NCBI GenBank assembly: GCA_963556145.1
Contig: OY744468.1
Span: 4,278,001 to 4,342,000, forward strand
Source: Hygrocybe punicea
Taxonomy: Eukaryota > Basidiomycota > Agaricomycetes > Agaricales > Hygrophoraceae
Length of the DNA stretch: 64,000 nt
Direction: 5' to 3'
Position numbers and translations under genes: made by a program. Position 1 is the first letter of the stretch. Each line of letters begins with the position of its first letter. This document shows positions 22,061 through 32,911 of the stretch, one piece after another. The notes under the pieces were generated by a model. It searched no databases and was not told the DNA's origin. It worked only from the letters and a program-made list of their open reading frames with translations.

Positions 22061-24515
22061 GCAAACAGCTCAAAGGTTTTGCAGCTGCATTTTTGTGAGG
22101 TTTGGGTGGAGCCTTGAATGTGTGATATGGGACACAATTGTCATCATTGTCATCTTCCTCAAGCTCATCTTCACCCTCATCCTCCTCATCCTCATCTACA
22201 ATGTCATCCAGTGGAATTTCCTCATCAATGTATTTGAGAGTGTTGTCATTGCAGTCCTCGTCCTCATTTGTGTTAGTAGCCAGAAAAGTGACGATTTCAT
22301 CAGCATCACTGCCAATCGTATTGGATTTTGGGGAGAAAGTGTGTGTTGGACCTGTCTCCTCAAATTCAGAAATTGTCGAGAGGGCTGCTGTGCTCCACGA
22401 TGAGGATTTTTTGGCATGAGTTGAAAATTGGGAAGAACAAGTTGCCCATGGCTGACAGAGCAAGCCTGTTTTTGTGTTTGTGATGATACAGTGGGAGGTT
22501 TTATGCTGTGTGCTCATTTCTTGCCTTTCAATTTTTCAGACTGACCAGGTGGCAACCCGACTGCTGTTCTGCTATGGGTGGAAGTTGCACTGAGAGGTTT
22601 TTATGATGACAATGGCTGATAATCATGCATGGATTTGCACAACTCTGCAACACCATCAGAAATACATCTGAGGCATGAGCCCCTGTCAAGCCCATATCCA
22701 CATCCAACTTTGCAAGTCCTACAGTGAAAGCAGGCTGGGCATTTCAGTGCCTTGTTAGATGATTTGATGACTACAGTCATCTACTGGCCCTTGGGCCACT
22801 ACCACTCCTTGGGTCAATCACTAATTTTACAGTCCCCTGTTAACTTGTGACTTCCACCCTTTTTATATGTGTGCTAATATGCTATAGCCACCTGCTATGG
22901 GAGTCTTGAGGGTGTAGGGTCTCCTGATCTAATTACCGGCAATGACCTTAGGTAGAATTGATCAAAAGTGAAATTTGTTTCGTCAATTAAAGCTTAAAAT
23001 ACTGGTCAGATTTCCAACCACTCCACCACAGTCATCCTGACATACTTCTCAATGATATAATGATGTGTTTCTGACCATAGTGTGAGAGGAAACATGAAAA
23101 CTCCATTCAAGACCAGGTTTTTGAGCAATCGGCATGTCACATCACACCTGCCTTTTTGAGATACTAATTTCTTAATGATGAAAATTTATTCTTCACACAT
23201 TCAATGACTCTATGGTTGGCCGTGCAAAATCCAAAATTCAGACCCAGAGACTGCAGAGGATGGAAATGACAGTGAGCGAGACAATGAGAAGAGTGACATG
23301 GAACTTGACGATTAAACAATTTAGAGTTTCATCGTGATTCATACCAAATTTGGAGCGTGATGTGATGTGACCCGAGGACCCATTTGATCGTTGATAAGAG
23401 ACTTTGACGCTGATCTGCCTTTATTCAGCTCAGATGCTCTCCGATAGTTAAAATTTGTGCTCAAATATCTACACTATTTGGTCATGCAGTGATTGGCTGG
23501 TATGAAATTTCCCATAAACTTACAGTATATTTGGTCAACTCCAGCAAAGATTTGATTGACCCAAGGGCCAGTAGATGACTGTATGAGATGGTCAGAAATA
23601 AAAAAAAGCAGATCAGCTAGGTATACCTTCACATTTGTGTTCCAGTTCATTCTCTTCTCCATCTTCTTCTTGCCATTTGTCTCTTTGTTGACACATGGTG
23701 AGAGAAAAGAAAGTCCTAAAAAGGAAACCCTGTCTGCCAAGGCTCATTTAGGTCCCAAATAGGATGTATGGCATACCATGCTGAAAAAAACTGTGTATAT
23801 ACTCATGAATGGGTCAATTTCACTGGAGACCTCAATGGACCTCTGGAGAATGTCTCTGGGGAATGTCCCAAGATAAGTACTCTGGAGATATCTAGAGAAA
23901 TCCTCCTGTAGGAATTCTCTGGAGAAATCCTCCCATAGGAGATATCCTCCCAAGGAATTCCATAAAGAAATCCTCTGCCTCAAAATTCACACTGGACAAG
24001 TGCTATTCAAATCAAGTGTCAACAAAACTCCCTACATTACCCTCCCATATTTTGTGCCTCACCAGACCTGCTTAGCTTTGCTCATCATTGCATCAACAGT
24101 CATGCAGGACAAGTGCTATTCAAATCAAAACTCTTTCCATTACCCTCACCTCTTTTGTGTCCTCACTGGACCTGCTTAGGTTCCCTCATTGTTGCATCAC
24201 AATTCACACAGGACAAGTGCTATTCAAATTGAGTGTCAGCAAAACTCTCTGATTTGCCTCCTTGTGAACTTGGATGATGTGAACAGGCCCTGAGTGATGC
24301 TCTCGACTGGGGCTCTGGGGAGGAAAAACACCATTACCATTGTGAATGGCCTCCACATCAGCATCAGATGTCACCCTTTGAACTGTCATCAGATGTCAGA
24401 GTGATAGTGACTTGGTGGCAGTTTCCATATTGATGAAGAGACTGCAGATGGAACCACATATTATTGACCTCCTGTCTTCAACCATGCTCTGCATGAATGT
24501 CACGTGAGGCCTTGC
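22061..24515 (-). pseudogene. Degenerate minus-strand gene region, unrecognised
   Basis: On the minus strand, 22517 to about 22060 reads as an open frame with a strongly acidic stretch (about 30 Asp/Glu residues, 22130-22210). Upstream at about 22625-22755 is a cysteine-rich piece, CPACFHCRTCKVG..GLDRGSCLRC, with stops between them. Further pieces around 23000-23300 look coding but are full of stops. A Cys-cluster next to an acidic region suggests a decayed transposon-associated protein; I cannot name the family. The sequence continues at 32319 after the inserted LTR element. Confidence 0.4.
23990..24250. repeat. Tandem repeat, period about 110 bp, 2.3 copies
   Basis: The unit starts ggacaagtgctattcaaat and continues with caaaactc..ttaccctc..ttttgtg.ctcac.ggacctgcttag..cctcat.gttgcatca. 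Copies start near 23994, 24108 and 24211. Just upstream (23820-23960) is a run of ggagaaatcctcc-type inverted short repeats. Confidence 0.75.
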
Positions 24516-24519
24516 ACAT

Positions 24520-25108
24520 TGTAGAGGCTCCGGATCGTGTGGATCTGTTTCCTCTTCATATCCCACTCCATTCCTGTCCATTCCCATTCCCATATCGTCG
24601 ATTCCGTTCGATTCTGCTCATTCCTATCAATTCCGCTCCGGATTCCACCTCTGGAATCATTCCTACTCAAGATGCAATGTTCCTAATGACTCGGAATCAG
24701 TACGTTTATAGTTATATATCATGTATCTTCGTTTCCCATCTCCTAGTACATAGCATTCTACCTATCCTCCACTCCACTCCACCCCTATCATTTACAGCCT
24801 TCGCTTGTAGTACTTAGTTACTACAGCACAGGATCCCTCTCAGTAGTATAAAAGTAGCACATTTATACTACAAAACAAGATAGAAATACAGATACCCAGA
24901 GTCCCATATAGAATCCTCTTATCGTCCCATCTCATTTATACTTGCCTTCGTCCTTTCCCATACTCTCCCTCTGAGTCCAGAACCCCTGGATTCAGGTTGG
25001 ATTGACTAGACCTTTCTAAAAGAAGCTAAATTCCTCTGTTCACTTCTTAGCTGATCACCCCTTTCCATAGATTCCCTTTCCGGGTCTACAACTGAACTCG
25101 CCATCACA
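24520..25108 (+). repeat. 5' LTR of element D
   Basis: 589 bp; promoter-like tataaaagtagc at about 24848, followed by a pyrimidine-rich leader. It nearly matches 31736-32314; the 10-bp length difference comes from small indels near the start. Confidence 0.9.
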
Positions 25109-25110
25109 AC

Positions 25111-25127
25111 TGGAGTCCACCACGAGG
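25111..25127 (+). other. Primer-binding site of element D
   Basis: TGGAGTCCACCACGAGG, 2 nt after the LTR end. The minus-strand site of element E (43158-43174) is TGGAGCCCACTGTGAGG, also after a 2-nt spacer, so both probably use the same or a closely related tRNA. Confidence 0.7.
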
Positions 25128-26445
25128 AACTAGTTTCTTTTGTCTTTTCATACCCTCCCCACTGTCGGGTTTGACTTTCATGACATTTCTCCTTTGTTCC
25201 CGACTCTAATTGCTCAGCCCCGCTTACGACTTCGACCCCTTCCTCATACCTCCCTGACCCAACCTGCTTCCCAATTTGGAAATTCCCCGATATGACGCAC
25301 GGATTGATGCCTCTCTGAGGTGATTGTTCAGCCCCGACGTTTCATGGTGACGAACATGACCTTCCCCGCTTCTTTGACGAAATTGACATGCTCGGCTCCG
25401 ACTGTGGACTCACGGACACTATGAAGATTCACTACACACTCCGGTACCTCAATAACAACGACTACGAACTTTGGTCTACCCTTCCCACCGCTTCAGCAAA
25501 GGACTTCATTGCTTTCCAACATGCCGTTTTCGCCTTCTATCCCGGTGCCACAGACAGTATTCGGTATACGATCGCGGATCTCGATCAATTGGTTAGACAA
25601 CAATCAGCTTATGGTATAGAAAACAAGATGGACTTAGGACAATATTTCCAGGACTTCATACGCATTTCCGGAGTACTATATGACAATGGCCGTTTATCAG
25701 ACAAGCAACAGAATGAATATTTTGCCAACAGATTTGACTCAGATCTTCGTCAATGTGTTGAAGAACGACTCCATTACCTTCTTCCCAGTCATTACCACGA
25801 CGATCCGTACCTGGTTGATATTTTTCACGATGCCGCATTATTTTTACTTTCCGGTTACCGTTCCGTTCCGGAATCCGTTGTCACTGCAGCCCCCATTGCC
25901 ATTTCCAGTCCCGATTCCGGTCCTGCACCCGTACCTGTTGCAGTCATTTCACCTCCAGAACAGATCCCATCCTCAATCCCATCCTCAATCCCGCCCACTG
26001 TCATTCATTCCGTCCCCCATGTTCATTCCAGTCCTTCGTATACTCCATCCCCATCATCGTGTTCCCCATCCCCATCCACTCTAGTGCCCGTCGAGACCAT
26101 TGTTTGTTTACAGGTTTTGTCGTCCAGTCCCGTGTTGTTCTCGTCCGAGCCCCGTCCTGATTTATCGATGCCGGTCATCGATTCCGTCTTACCTTCCGGT
26201 CCCATTCCTGATTTGTCCATTCTGTTTCCTATTTCATCCCCATTGTCTCCCCTTTCATCCCCTCCAGTTTCTGTCTATGAACTTGTGCCGGACCCGCTCC
26301 CATTTGCTCTGGATTCTCTATATATAGACATTCCATCCCCGTTATTGCCGCCATATTGTCTCCCCTCCCAGTCTATCGAGATTCCATCCAAGTTGGTTGA
26401 GTATCCCGTACCCGTTTCTATTCCAGATCCATTACCCCCTCCATC

Positions 26446-27876
26446 TAGTGATGCCGAAGTTCGGTTCGGAACCGATCCGAACCCGGTTTGAACCGCGAAC
26501 CGAACCGGAAGTTCGGTTCTGGTTCAGCCATTTGGCTGAACCGAACCGCTGGTTAAGTTTGCGGTTCTGGCACTGACATGCGGTTCAAACCGCGTTCAAA
26601 CGCGGTTCAAACCGCGAACCGTAATGTATAGTTACCTACGTAGATACTCATTTACTTGATTTTTCACATTTTTTTCTATGCAGTCGCATGAAATTAGGTC
26701 ATGTGACCTTAAACATACTCGCGCGCAACTTCAAGTTCGACTCAACGCTAACGTTACTCAACAACCACGGTGAGTAATGACTTTATTTCATATTTTACTG
26801 ACATTTTTTTACATAGAACAGCCCCACAGGGCCCACCTTGACCACATAAATAAGGCACCTGCGGTCGACTTCACCCAACAACCTCCCTCGCATTCCAACG
26901 CGAGTCGGAGTGAATCGATGGCAGCAGCGGCAGCAGCAGCAACAGCAGTGGCAACACCACCAATGCCACCACCCCGACGACGACGACAGCGACGACGACG
27001 ATGACGGCCAAATGATCCCCAGCGACAGCAACCGCAACAGCAGCAGCAGCAGCAGCAACAGCAATGCCGGCAGCAGCAGCAGAGCAACACTGGCGGCAGC
27101 AGCAACCTGCCGCCTCAAACGTGGATGATCACGACCACTGCCGCCTACAACACCAACACCAACACGACGATGACAACGACAACGACGACAGGGAAGTTGA
27201 AGGCTGGTAGGGTGGTGCGCCCACCTACCAGCCCAGGTACGTACGCTAGCTTTAACCCGTCGACAACTTGCTAACCACACACCTCGCAAACCCGGGCTGA
27301 CGTGTCAACAGATGCGCAGACATCGTTTGCGAGGAATTTGGCATGGCAATGATGAAGAAGGACGCGGAAAGGGCCAACAACGGCAACAACCACGCACAAA
27401 AAAAACGCGGAAAGCGAGAGAACTGGCCACGGAAAGCGAGAGAACTGGCGGGAGAGTGGTGCACCCACCCCGGTTGCCAGGTAAGTCTTTTTTCGTTTGC
27501 TGTCGAATTTTCCCCACCACCGCAGACAGGCACGGTCCACGCCTTCGACCATCCCGCCTCCATCCGCCCGCCAATGCACCGTACTGGGCCCGAAGATGCC
27601 CCAGCCTGAAGCTACAACCACCCCACCTCCCATCCCACCTCCTGCTTCCCTCGTGAAACCCAGCGCCACATCAATTGATGTGCGCCTGGTCTTCACGAGG
27701 AGATTTGGAGGTTGGTTCGTGGTTCGAACCACATTCGAACGCAGACCGAACGCGTTGAAACCGTTCGACGCGGTTCCGGTTCCGGTTCGGCATTTGGCTG
27801 AACCGAACCAACGGTTTCGGTTCCGGTTTTCCAAAAAAGTCGAAAAACTGGACCGAACCGAACTTCGGCAACACTA
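26446..27876. mobile_element. Non-autonomous hAT element with GGTTCG-rich ends
   Basis: 1,431 bp with perfect 8-bp TSD CCTCCATC at 26438-26445 and 27877-27884. Terminal inverted repeats begin TAGTG(A/T)TGCCGAAGTTCGG. The outer 150-200 bp at each end are packed with gaaccg/cggttc repeats (subterminal repeats, as in hAT elements). The interior has no transposase; it holds CAG/CAA and ACG/ACC-rich simple sequence (26920-27190), a palindrome at about 27202-27233, and exon-like pieces ending in GT donors. It interrupts the Gag ORF of element D. Confidence 0.92.
26910..27190 (+). repeat. CAG/CAA and ACGACG simple-sequence cluster
   Basis: Runs of cagcag, caacag, cgacga and acaacg inside the hAT element. 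Frames here give poly-Gln, poly-Ser, poly-Ala or poly-Leu depending on frame and strand, so the ORFs are not evidence of genes. Confidence 0.85.
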
Positions 27877-28506
27877 CCTCCATCCCCGTCACCCCTTGTC
27901 ATTCCTGCTCCCGTATTGTCTCCGGTTCCCTCCTCGCCCACTTGGGGCACTTTGTTGTTTCCGCCCACTTGGGGCACCCCATCGTTTTTAGACCCATCAC
28001 GTGCACCCCTTGTATGGGATCGTGTTGGTGTTGGTACTCCGGTTCTCGATTTTATATTGTTCATTGTTTCTGCTTTCATTTTATTTTGTCACCGTATATT
28101 GGACCTCTGCCCCCTCGACACCTCGCTTGAATTTTTGCAAGAAGCTCTTCGTCTCCTCTTGTCGTTCCACCTCCGCTCTTCTTTCAGAAACTCTTGTGGG
28201 GATGAGGATTCGTTTCTGTCTCCTATTTTTGCATTTTCATCTTCCGTTCTGCCTTCCGTTCCCGTTCCCATATCTCCTTTATTTATATTTTCATTTCCGT
28301 TTCTAGTTCTCTTTGTTTCCCGCCCTTTCTGGTCCCATTTCGTTTCCATTGTATTCCGGTGCCGTCCTCCACCTCCACCACCAGATTCCGTTTCACTTAG
28401 CTTTCCATTTCACCATTTCTGTCTATAAGTTTTATTATGTACTCTATTTTTCTCTATGTACATTGTACCGCACTCCATTTCCCATCCTTTTCCATTCATT
28501 TCCCTC

Positions 28507-29199
28507 TTATTCCCTTCTCCCTTCATCGAGTTTCGTGTCAATTAGGTCGAGTTGACCAAGGATATGGGCTTGGTTCACATGGAGTTGGTTTAGATCCTTT
28601 GTCCAATGGGTTAGCTTCGTATGAATCTCCACAACGTATTCAGATAGGCCGTCCGCGATTGTCGAGATCTCTCGTTGGGTTTCTGTTGCCATCTTCTGCA
28701 TTGCCCATACATGGTCATTGATTCTGGCTCTGATCCGCGGGTGCTTGAATGGATTCCCTCGCCTCCCATCGTCCCGCTCTGATTCCGTATCCGGCTCAAC
28801 ATCGGTCAACGTTCGTTTGCTTGTCGATGCCTCTCCAGCCCGTAGCTTGGGCTTCTTCACCAGCTTCGGTATTTTCTTCGCGACGACCTTTCTCTTTGGA
28901 CTACCTGCCTTTCCCTTCCCTTTCCGTTCCGCTTTCCCAGTTCCGGTGGCCAGTCCCTTCATCAATAATCCACAGCGTCGTTTCAGCCTTTTGCATCGAT
29001 CGCACGCGTACCCCTCGATTCCACGACAAACCGCATTGGCGGTCACGCACGCTGATACGGATTCCACATCTATGACCCCAGATAAAGAGATGAAAAATGA
29101 TGAAAAATGTCGCAAAGGTGCGAATGAGACTTGGGGACACTCCCGACAATAACGTGCGCGATAATATGCGCGATAAAATAAACAAACGTGAAGAGTCAC
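28507..29199 (-). CDS. Antisense cysteine-cluster/basic protein ORF in element D (partial gene)
   Basis: A minus-strand frame runs from 29199 to the stop at 28507; the likely coding part starts after a 3' splice site (..ggtcatag) at about 29070. It has a CX2CX6C cluster (CDRCKRLKRRC), the first half of a fungal Zn2Cys6 pattern, with two further upstream cysteines, then a long Lys/Arg/Pro-rich basic segment (KGKAGSPKRKVVAKKIPK), a Ser/Thr/Asp linker and a helical C-terminus (QLHVNQAHILGQLDLIDTKLDE). DNA or RNA binding is plausible but not shown. It may be the last exon of the ORF at 30556-31390, but the splice phases I can see do not join cleanly, so the link is unproven. It is antisense to the Gag of element D. 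Confidence 0.55.
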   Translation of the reverse strand: MTLHVCLFYRAYYRARYCRECPQVSFAPLRHFSSFFISLSGVIDVESVSACVTANAVCRGIEGYACDRCKRLKRRCGLLMKGLATGTGKAERKGKGKAGSPKRKVVAKKIPKLVKKPKLRAGEASTSKRTLTDVEPDTESERDDGRRGNPFKHPRIRARINDHVWAMQKMATETQREISTIADGLSEYVVEIHTKLTHWTKDLNQLHVNQAHILGQLDLIDTKLDEGRRE

Positions 29200-29291
29200 G
29201 AGACAACGCGATGTCGCAATGCAGTGATAAACAAGGATTGGAAGGCTTAGCTGGGTGTCCTAGATGACAGCGCGATACGCGGTGATGACGC

Positions 29292-29870
29292 TGTAGAGGC
29301 TCCGGGCCGTCTGGACCCGAATCCTCTTCATATCCCACATCGTCCCCATCCATTCCCATTCATGTATCGTCGATTCCGCCCGATTCCGGTCGTTTCCATC
29401 GATTCCACTCCGGATTTCGCCTCCGGATTCATTCCTACATGCACTGCAATGTCTCTAACGACCCGGAATCAGTACGTTTATAGTCATATATCATGGATCT
29501 ACGTTTCCCGTCTCCTAGTACATAGCATTCCTCCACTCCACTCCTCTCCTATCAGTTACAGCCTTCGGTTGTAGTACATAGTTACTACAGCACAGGATCT
29601 CTCCCAGTAGTATAAAAGATGTACTCTTATACTACAACCATATAGAAAATACAGGTTATCACTCCCCTTCAGTTCTATTTCTTAGTCCTCGCTTCGTATC
29701 ATCTCATCAGTCTTCGTACTCCACTCCCTTCACTTCCCCTCTGATCCAGAACCCTGGATTCGGGTTGGATTGACTAGACTACATAGACACTAAACTCCTC
29801 TGATCACTTCTTAGCTAATCACCCTTTTCGTAGATTCCCATTCGGGTCTACAACCGAACTCGCCATCACA
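29292..29870 (+). mobile_element. Solo LTR of family D nested in element D
   Basis: 579 bp, same TG..CA ends as the D LTRs, with TSD ACGC at 29288-29291 and 29871-29874. It has tataaaagatgtac at about 29610. It lies between the two antisense ORFs, so it would sit in an intron if they form one gene. Confidence 0.92.
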
Positions 29871-29874
29871 ACGC

Positions 29875-30555
29875 GACGAGATGGAGGTTCTGCGCTACGA
29901 CTTAGGTCACGATAGCGGAGAGTACGCGATGAGGAGAGACGCAGATTCGAGTGGGAATGACTAGATCTTTTAAAACTTAAGACGCAAACTAGTGGAGAGG
30001 GGAGAACTGGGTTCTTCTTCGTATATTTTCTAATACAGGACACTTTTTATATTCTAAAGGGATAGGGGGAAAGGGTGGATGAGTGAAATAGAAATGCAGC
30101 GAAATATCGCATGAAAGCGACGAAACGGGAATGGAATAGCGAAGGATTTGAAATATCAGCGAATATCACATGAAAGTCGGCGAAAAGAAGAAGATAAACC
30201 GGATGAATTACATTTCTGGTATCGGGCTCGGTGTCCGAACGTGTAGGACATGTTTAACAGTCGTGTGTCAGCGTATTAAGACCGGGTCGCGCGGTTAAGA
30301 TACAGCGAAGATGTCGCGGTCACGCGCACGTCGATCAGCGTAAGTCGCGCAAGTCGTGGGCGGCGCGCTAATGTTTCGCATGTACACGGGACTGCGGAAG
30401 AGTCGTAGGGAAAGTAGAATTGACCATATGAGAGATTCCGTGCCCAAAGGGAGAGACTGCGTATCAACACATCACATTGTCGGATCCGGAACAATTGCAT
30501 GTACTACGGATTAGTTAGGCACAATGGATATACGAGTCCACAAGATATTACTTAC
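29875..30555. other. Internal region of element D without a clear ORF
   Basis: AT/GA-mixed non-coding sequence with several cgaatatcg/cgaaatatcgc repeats at 30090-30185. A splice donor (GTAAGT on the minus strand) opens at 30555, so part or all may be an antisense intron. Confidence 0.45.
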
Positions 30556-31390
30556 CCCCGGAAGCTTTCCCTTCGGTCCCGTGTCCCCGTTCCCGCTCGC
30601 GTTTGAAAAGTTGTCCCCACTATTGTACTCTCCGTGAACGGTCTCATTGTCTCGGTTGACCTTTTTGTTTTTGATCGCATTAAGTGCTTGGAGTTTTTCG
30701 TATTTTTGTAGTTGCTGGTCAGACCAGGTGCCCTCCTTGTCCTCGCTTCTGTGATTGCTGGTTTGTGCGGTCTCCTCCTGGTCCCTTTCCATGGCTGCTT
30801 CAGCCTCCCTTTCCACTGCCTCTGCCGCCTTCGCCCTTTCCACCTCCTCGATCCGCTTCTCCACCTCCGCCCTCCTATTTATCTCCTCCTCATACTGATG
30901 CAAATCCTCTGCCCATTTCCGCTCGAGCTCCACTGCCTCCTTGACCCGTTGTCTCCTCACTTCCTCCTCCTCCTTTTCCTCCTGCAACCATGACGCTTCC
31001 TTGACTTCCCGACGCACCACCACTTCCTGCTCCTGCTTCTTGTATTCCTCCCAGCTCCGCAACCACTCCTCGACCTCCACCACCATCTCTCCACCCATCG
31101 AGAAGTCCCTCGGTTCCATCATGTCAATTCCGTTGTCCCAGATTTCCATCAATATTCCCCTGTAGTTCCGCTGCCAGGTATCGTTAGTTCGTGCTGTTTA
31201 CAGGAACGGGATCTCTTACCATGGCCTGTCGTTGTCTCACCACCCATTGCCGTGCCTCGTTCTTGAATCCATCATGTACAATATTGATTCCGGCCACGTC
31301 AACTTCTAGTAACTCGGCTACGGCGTTCTCGAAGTCTTGCCGTGTTTCCGCATCGAGAGTGTTAAGGAAATTGTTGTATTCCATCGACAT
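30556..31390 (-). CDS. Antisense spliced coiled-coil protein ORF in element D
   Basis: Two exons on the minus strand: 31390-31220 (57 codons, starting MSMEYNNFLNTLD) and 31170-30556 (205 codons), joined in phase by a 49-nt intron with GTAAGA donor, ctaac branch motif and CAG acceptor. The second exon is a long charged helix (EEWLRSWEEYKKQEQE, then repeated EEE/RR/VEK heptad-like runs), predicted coiled coil for about 100 residues, then a polar Asn/Asp/Gly tail. A GTAAGT donor follows, so more exons are likely downstream. A clean frame with a canonical small intron means it was under selection until recently or still is. The function is unknown. It is antisense to Gag in the same LTR element. 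Confidence 0.6.
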
Positions 31391-31735
31391 CTGGTGTTGG
31401 TGTTGGTGTTTGTTGGGTTTGCTAGGATTGTTAGGCTTGTTGAGATTGCTGTCGAGTTTGTCGAAGTTGCGTTGAAAAGTTTTCTTGTTTGTATTTGTTG
31501 CCCCATCACGTGACCATTATTCCCTTGTCCAGCTGTCTCGCCCATACTATTTTGGTAGCTCCGGATCGCCCCTCTCCAATGCTTCGATACCCACCGGCTT
31601 CAACTCTGCTCACGTTGTACTCCCGTTTCCACCCGTTTTCGACATCGCTTCCGCTCTTTTCTTCCCACGACCCCAGGATCTTTGTTACTTCGTATGGATC
31701 GACCAGGGATGGTCTCAATCTGAGTCCTGACCGGA

Positions 31736-32314
31736 TGTAGAGGCTCCGGATCGTGTGGATCCATTTCCTCTTCATATCCCACTCCGTTCCCGTCCATTCA
31801 CCTTCCCGTATTGTCGATTCTGTTTGATTCCGCTCATTCCGCTCCGGATTCCACCTCTGGAATCATTCCTACTCAAGATGCAATGTCCCTAACGACCCGG
31901 AATCAGTACATTTATAGTTATATATCATGTATCTTCATTTCCCTTCTTCTAGTACATAGCATTCTACCTATCCTCCACTCCACTCCACCCCTATCATTTA
32001 CAGCCTTCGCTTGTAGTACTTAGTTACTACAGCACAGGATCCCTCTCAGTAGTATAAAAGTAGCATATTTATACTACAAAACAAGATAGAAATACAGATA
32101 CCCAGAGTCCCATATAGAATCCTCTTATCGTCCTGTCTCATTTATACTTGCCTTCATCCTTTCCCATACTCTCCCTCTGAGTCCAGAACCCCTGGATTCA
32201 GGTTGGATTGACTAGACCTTTCTAAAAGAAGCTAAATTCTTCTGTTCACTTCTTAGCTGATCACCCCTTTCCGTAGATTCCCTTTCCAGGTCTACAACTG
32301 AACTCACCATCACA
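31736..32314 (+). repeat. 3' LTR of element D
   Basis: 579 bp; TSD ACAT follows at 32315-32318. The bases before it (gagtcctgaccgga) resemble those before the 3' LTR of element E (gagtcccctgtgga on the minus strand). Confidence 0.92.
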
Positions 32315-32318
32315 ACAT

Positions 32319-32907
32319 CATGCAACACTTCTAGCTAGTGGATTACCAGACAAATACCATCATTGTGCAATACTCTCCATCTTTGAGAACCTCCAACAGG
32401 ATATGATACAATGACAACCACACCACTGATGCATATGACAATGATGACTGGCCCTCTGATATATTCTCCAGTGAATGCAAAACAATTCTGCTCAAGTCCA
32501 AACAGTGTGGAGACACTGACATGGCCTTTTTCTCTTTCATGGACCAAATCTGCAGGTGGGGATCACATGATTCACATGGTGAAGCTTCATTGAGGAGCCT
32601 ATCATTACTTTTGGGGCAAATGGCCACTTCATTCTTGCCAATGAGAACTTCAATGTGTCACCACCTATCAGGAAGAAGGCTGCCGTGTACCCCTATGGAA
32701 CACCTTATGCCCCACCAACCACGTGATGCTCCTTGAGTCTGAGAAATTCTGTGTTTCACACCATGTCCAGCCATATGCAACCAGGCCCACTGCCCATATG
32801 TGTACATACTAGCAATTCCTGCCCTGGAACTGAGGTCTGTATCCAGTTCCTCATCATTGTTTCCTTGTAAATCATGTATGGGACCTTAGGTCTCCTCTCA
32901 TGGTGCA
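32319..32907. other. Flank of element D, unrecognised remnant
   Basis: Continues the degenerate region that ends at 24515. A short plus-strand piece (about 32590-32715) reads EEPIITFGANGHFILANENF and looks protein-like, but stops surround it. No family recognised. Confidence 0.35.
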
Positions 32908-32911
32908 CCGG

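Larger units (their letters stand above)
25292..28428 (+). pseudogene. Gag-like protein of element D, interrupted by a hAT insertion
   Basis: The frame starts at ATG 25292, meets TGA at 25316-25318 (C-to-T type change is likely), then is open to 26445. The N-terminal region reads SAPTFHGD, DLPRFFDEI, LTDTMKIHY, YELWSTLP, FYPGATDS, IADLDQLV, DDPYLVDIFHDAALFLL, a pattern I know from Gag proteins of basidiomycete LTR elements that bind element RNA. A long Pro/Ser/Val-rich tail follows. At 26446-27876 a hAT element is inserted; if it and one TSD copy are removed, the same frame continues from 27885 to the stop at 28428. The distal part is Phe/Leu-rich and less convincing. No CCHC knuckle or protease motif was seen. 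Confidence 0.75.
24520..32314 (+). mobile_element. LTR retroelement D, apparently non-autonomous, 7.8 kb
   Basis: LTRs at 24520-25108 (589 bp) and 31736-32314 (579 bp), TG..CA, in the same orientation; TSD ACAT at 24516-24519 and 32315-32318. After the 5' LTR and a 2-nt spacer comes TGGAGTCCACCACGAGG (25111-25127), a primer-binding site beginning TGG as expected for the complement of a tRNA CCA end. A Gag ORF follows on the plus strand. No RT, protease or integrase was found. ORFs with introns lie on the opposite strand. Inside are a hAT insertion (26446-27876) and a solo LTR of the same family (29292-29870); without them the element is about 5.8 kb. Inference: a large LTR element mobilised by another element's enzymes. 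Confidence 0.85.

Noticed and set aside
26777..27128. Poly-Gln and poly-Ala proteins inside the hAT element
   Set aside because: Simple CAG/CAA and ACG repeats give long frames in several phases; no start context or conserved residues.
28507..31390. Joining the two antisense ORFs of element D into one three-exon gene
   Set aside because: The acceptor at about 29070 does not match the phase of the donor at 30555, so they are listed separately.
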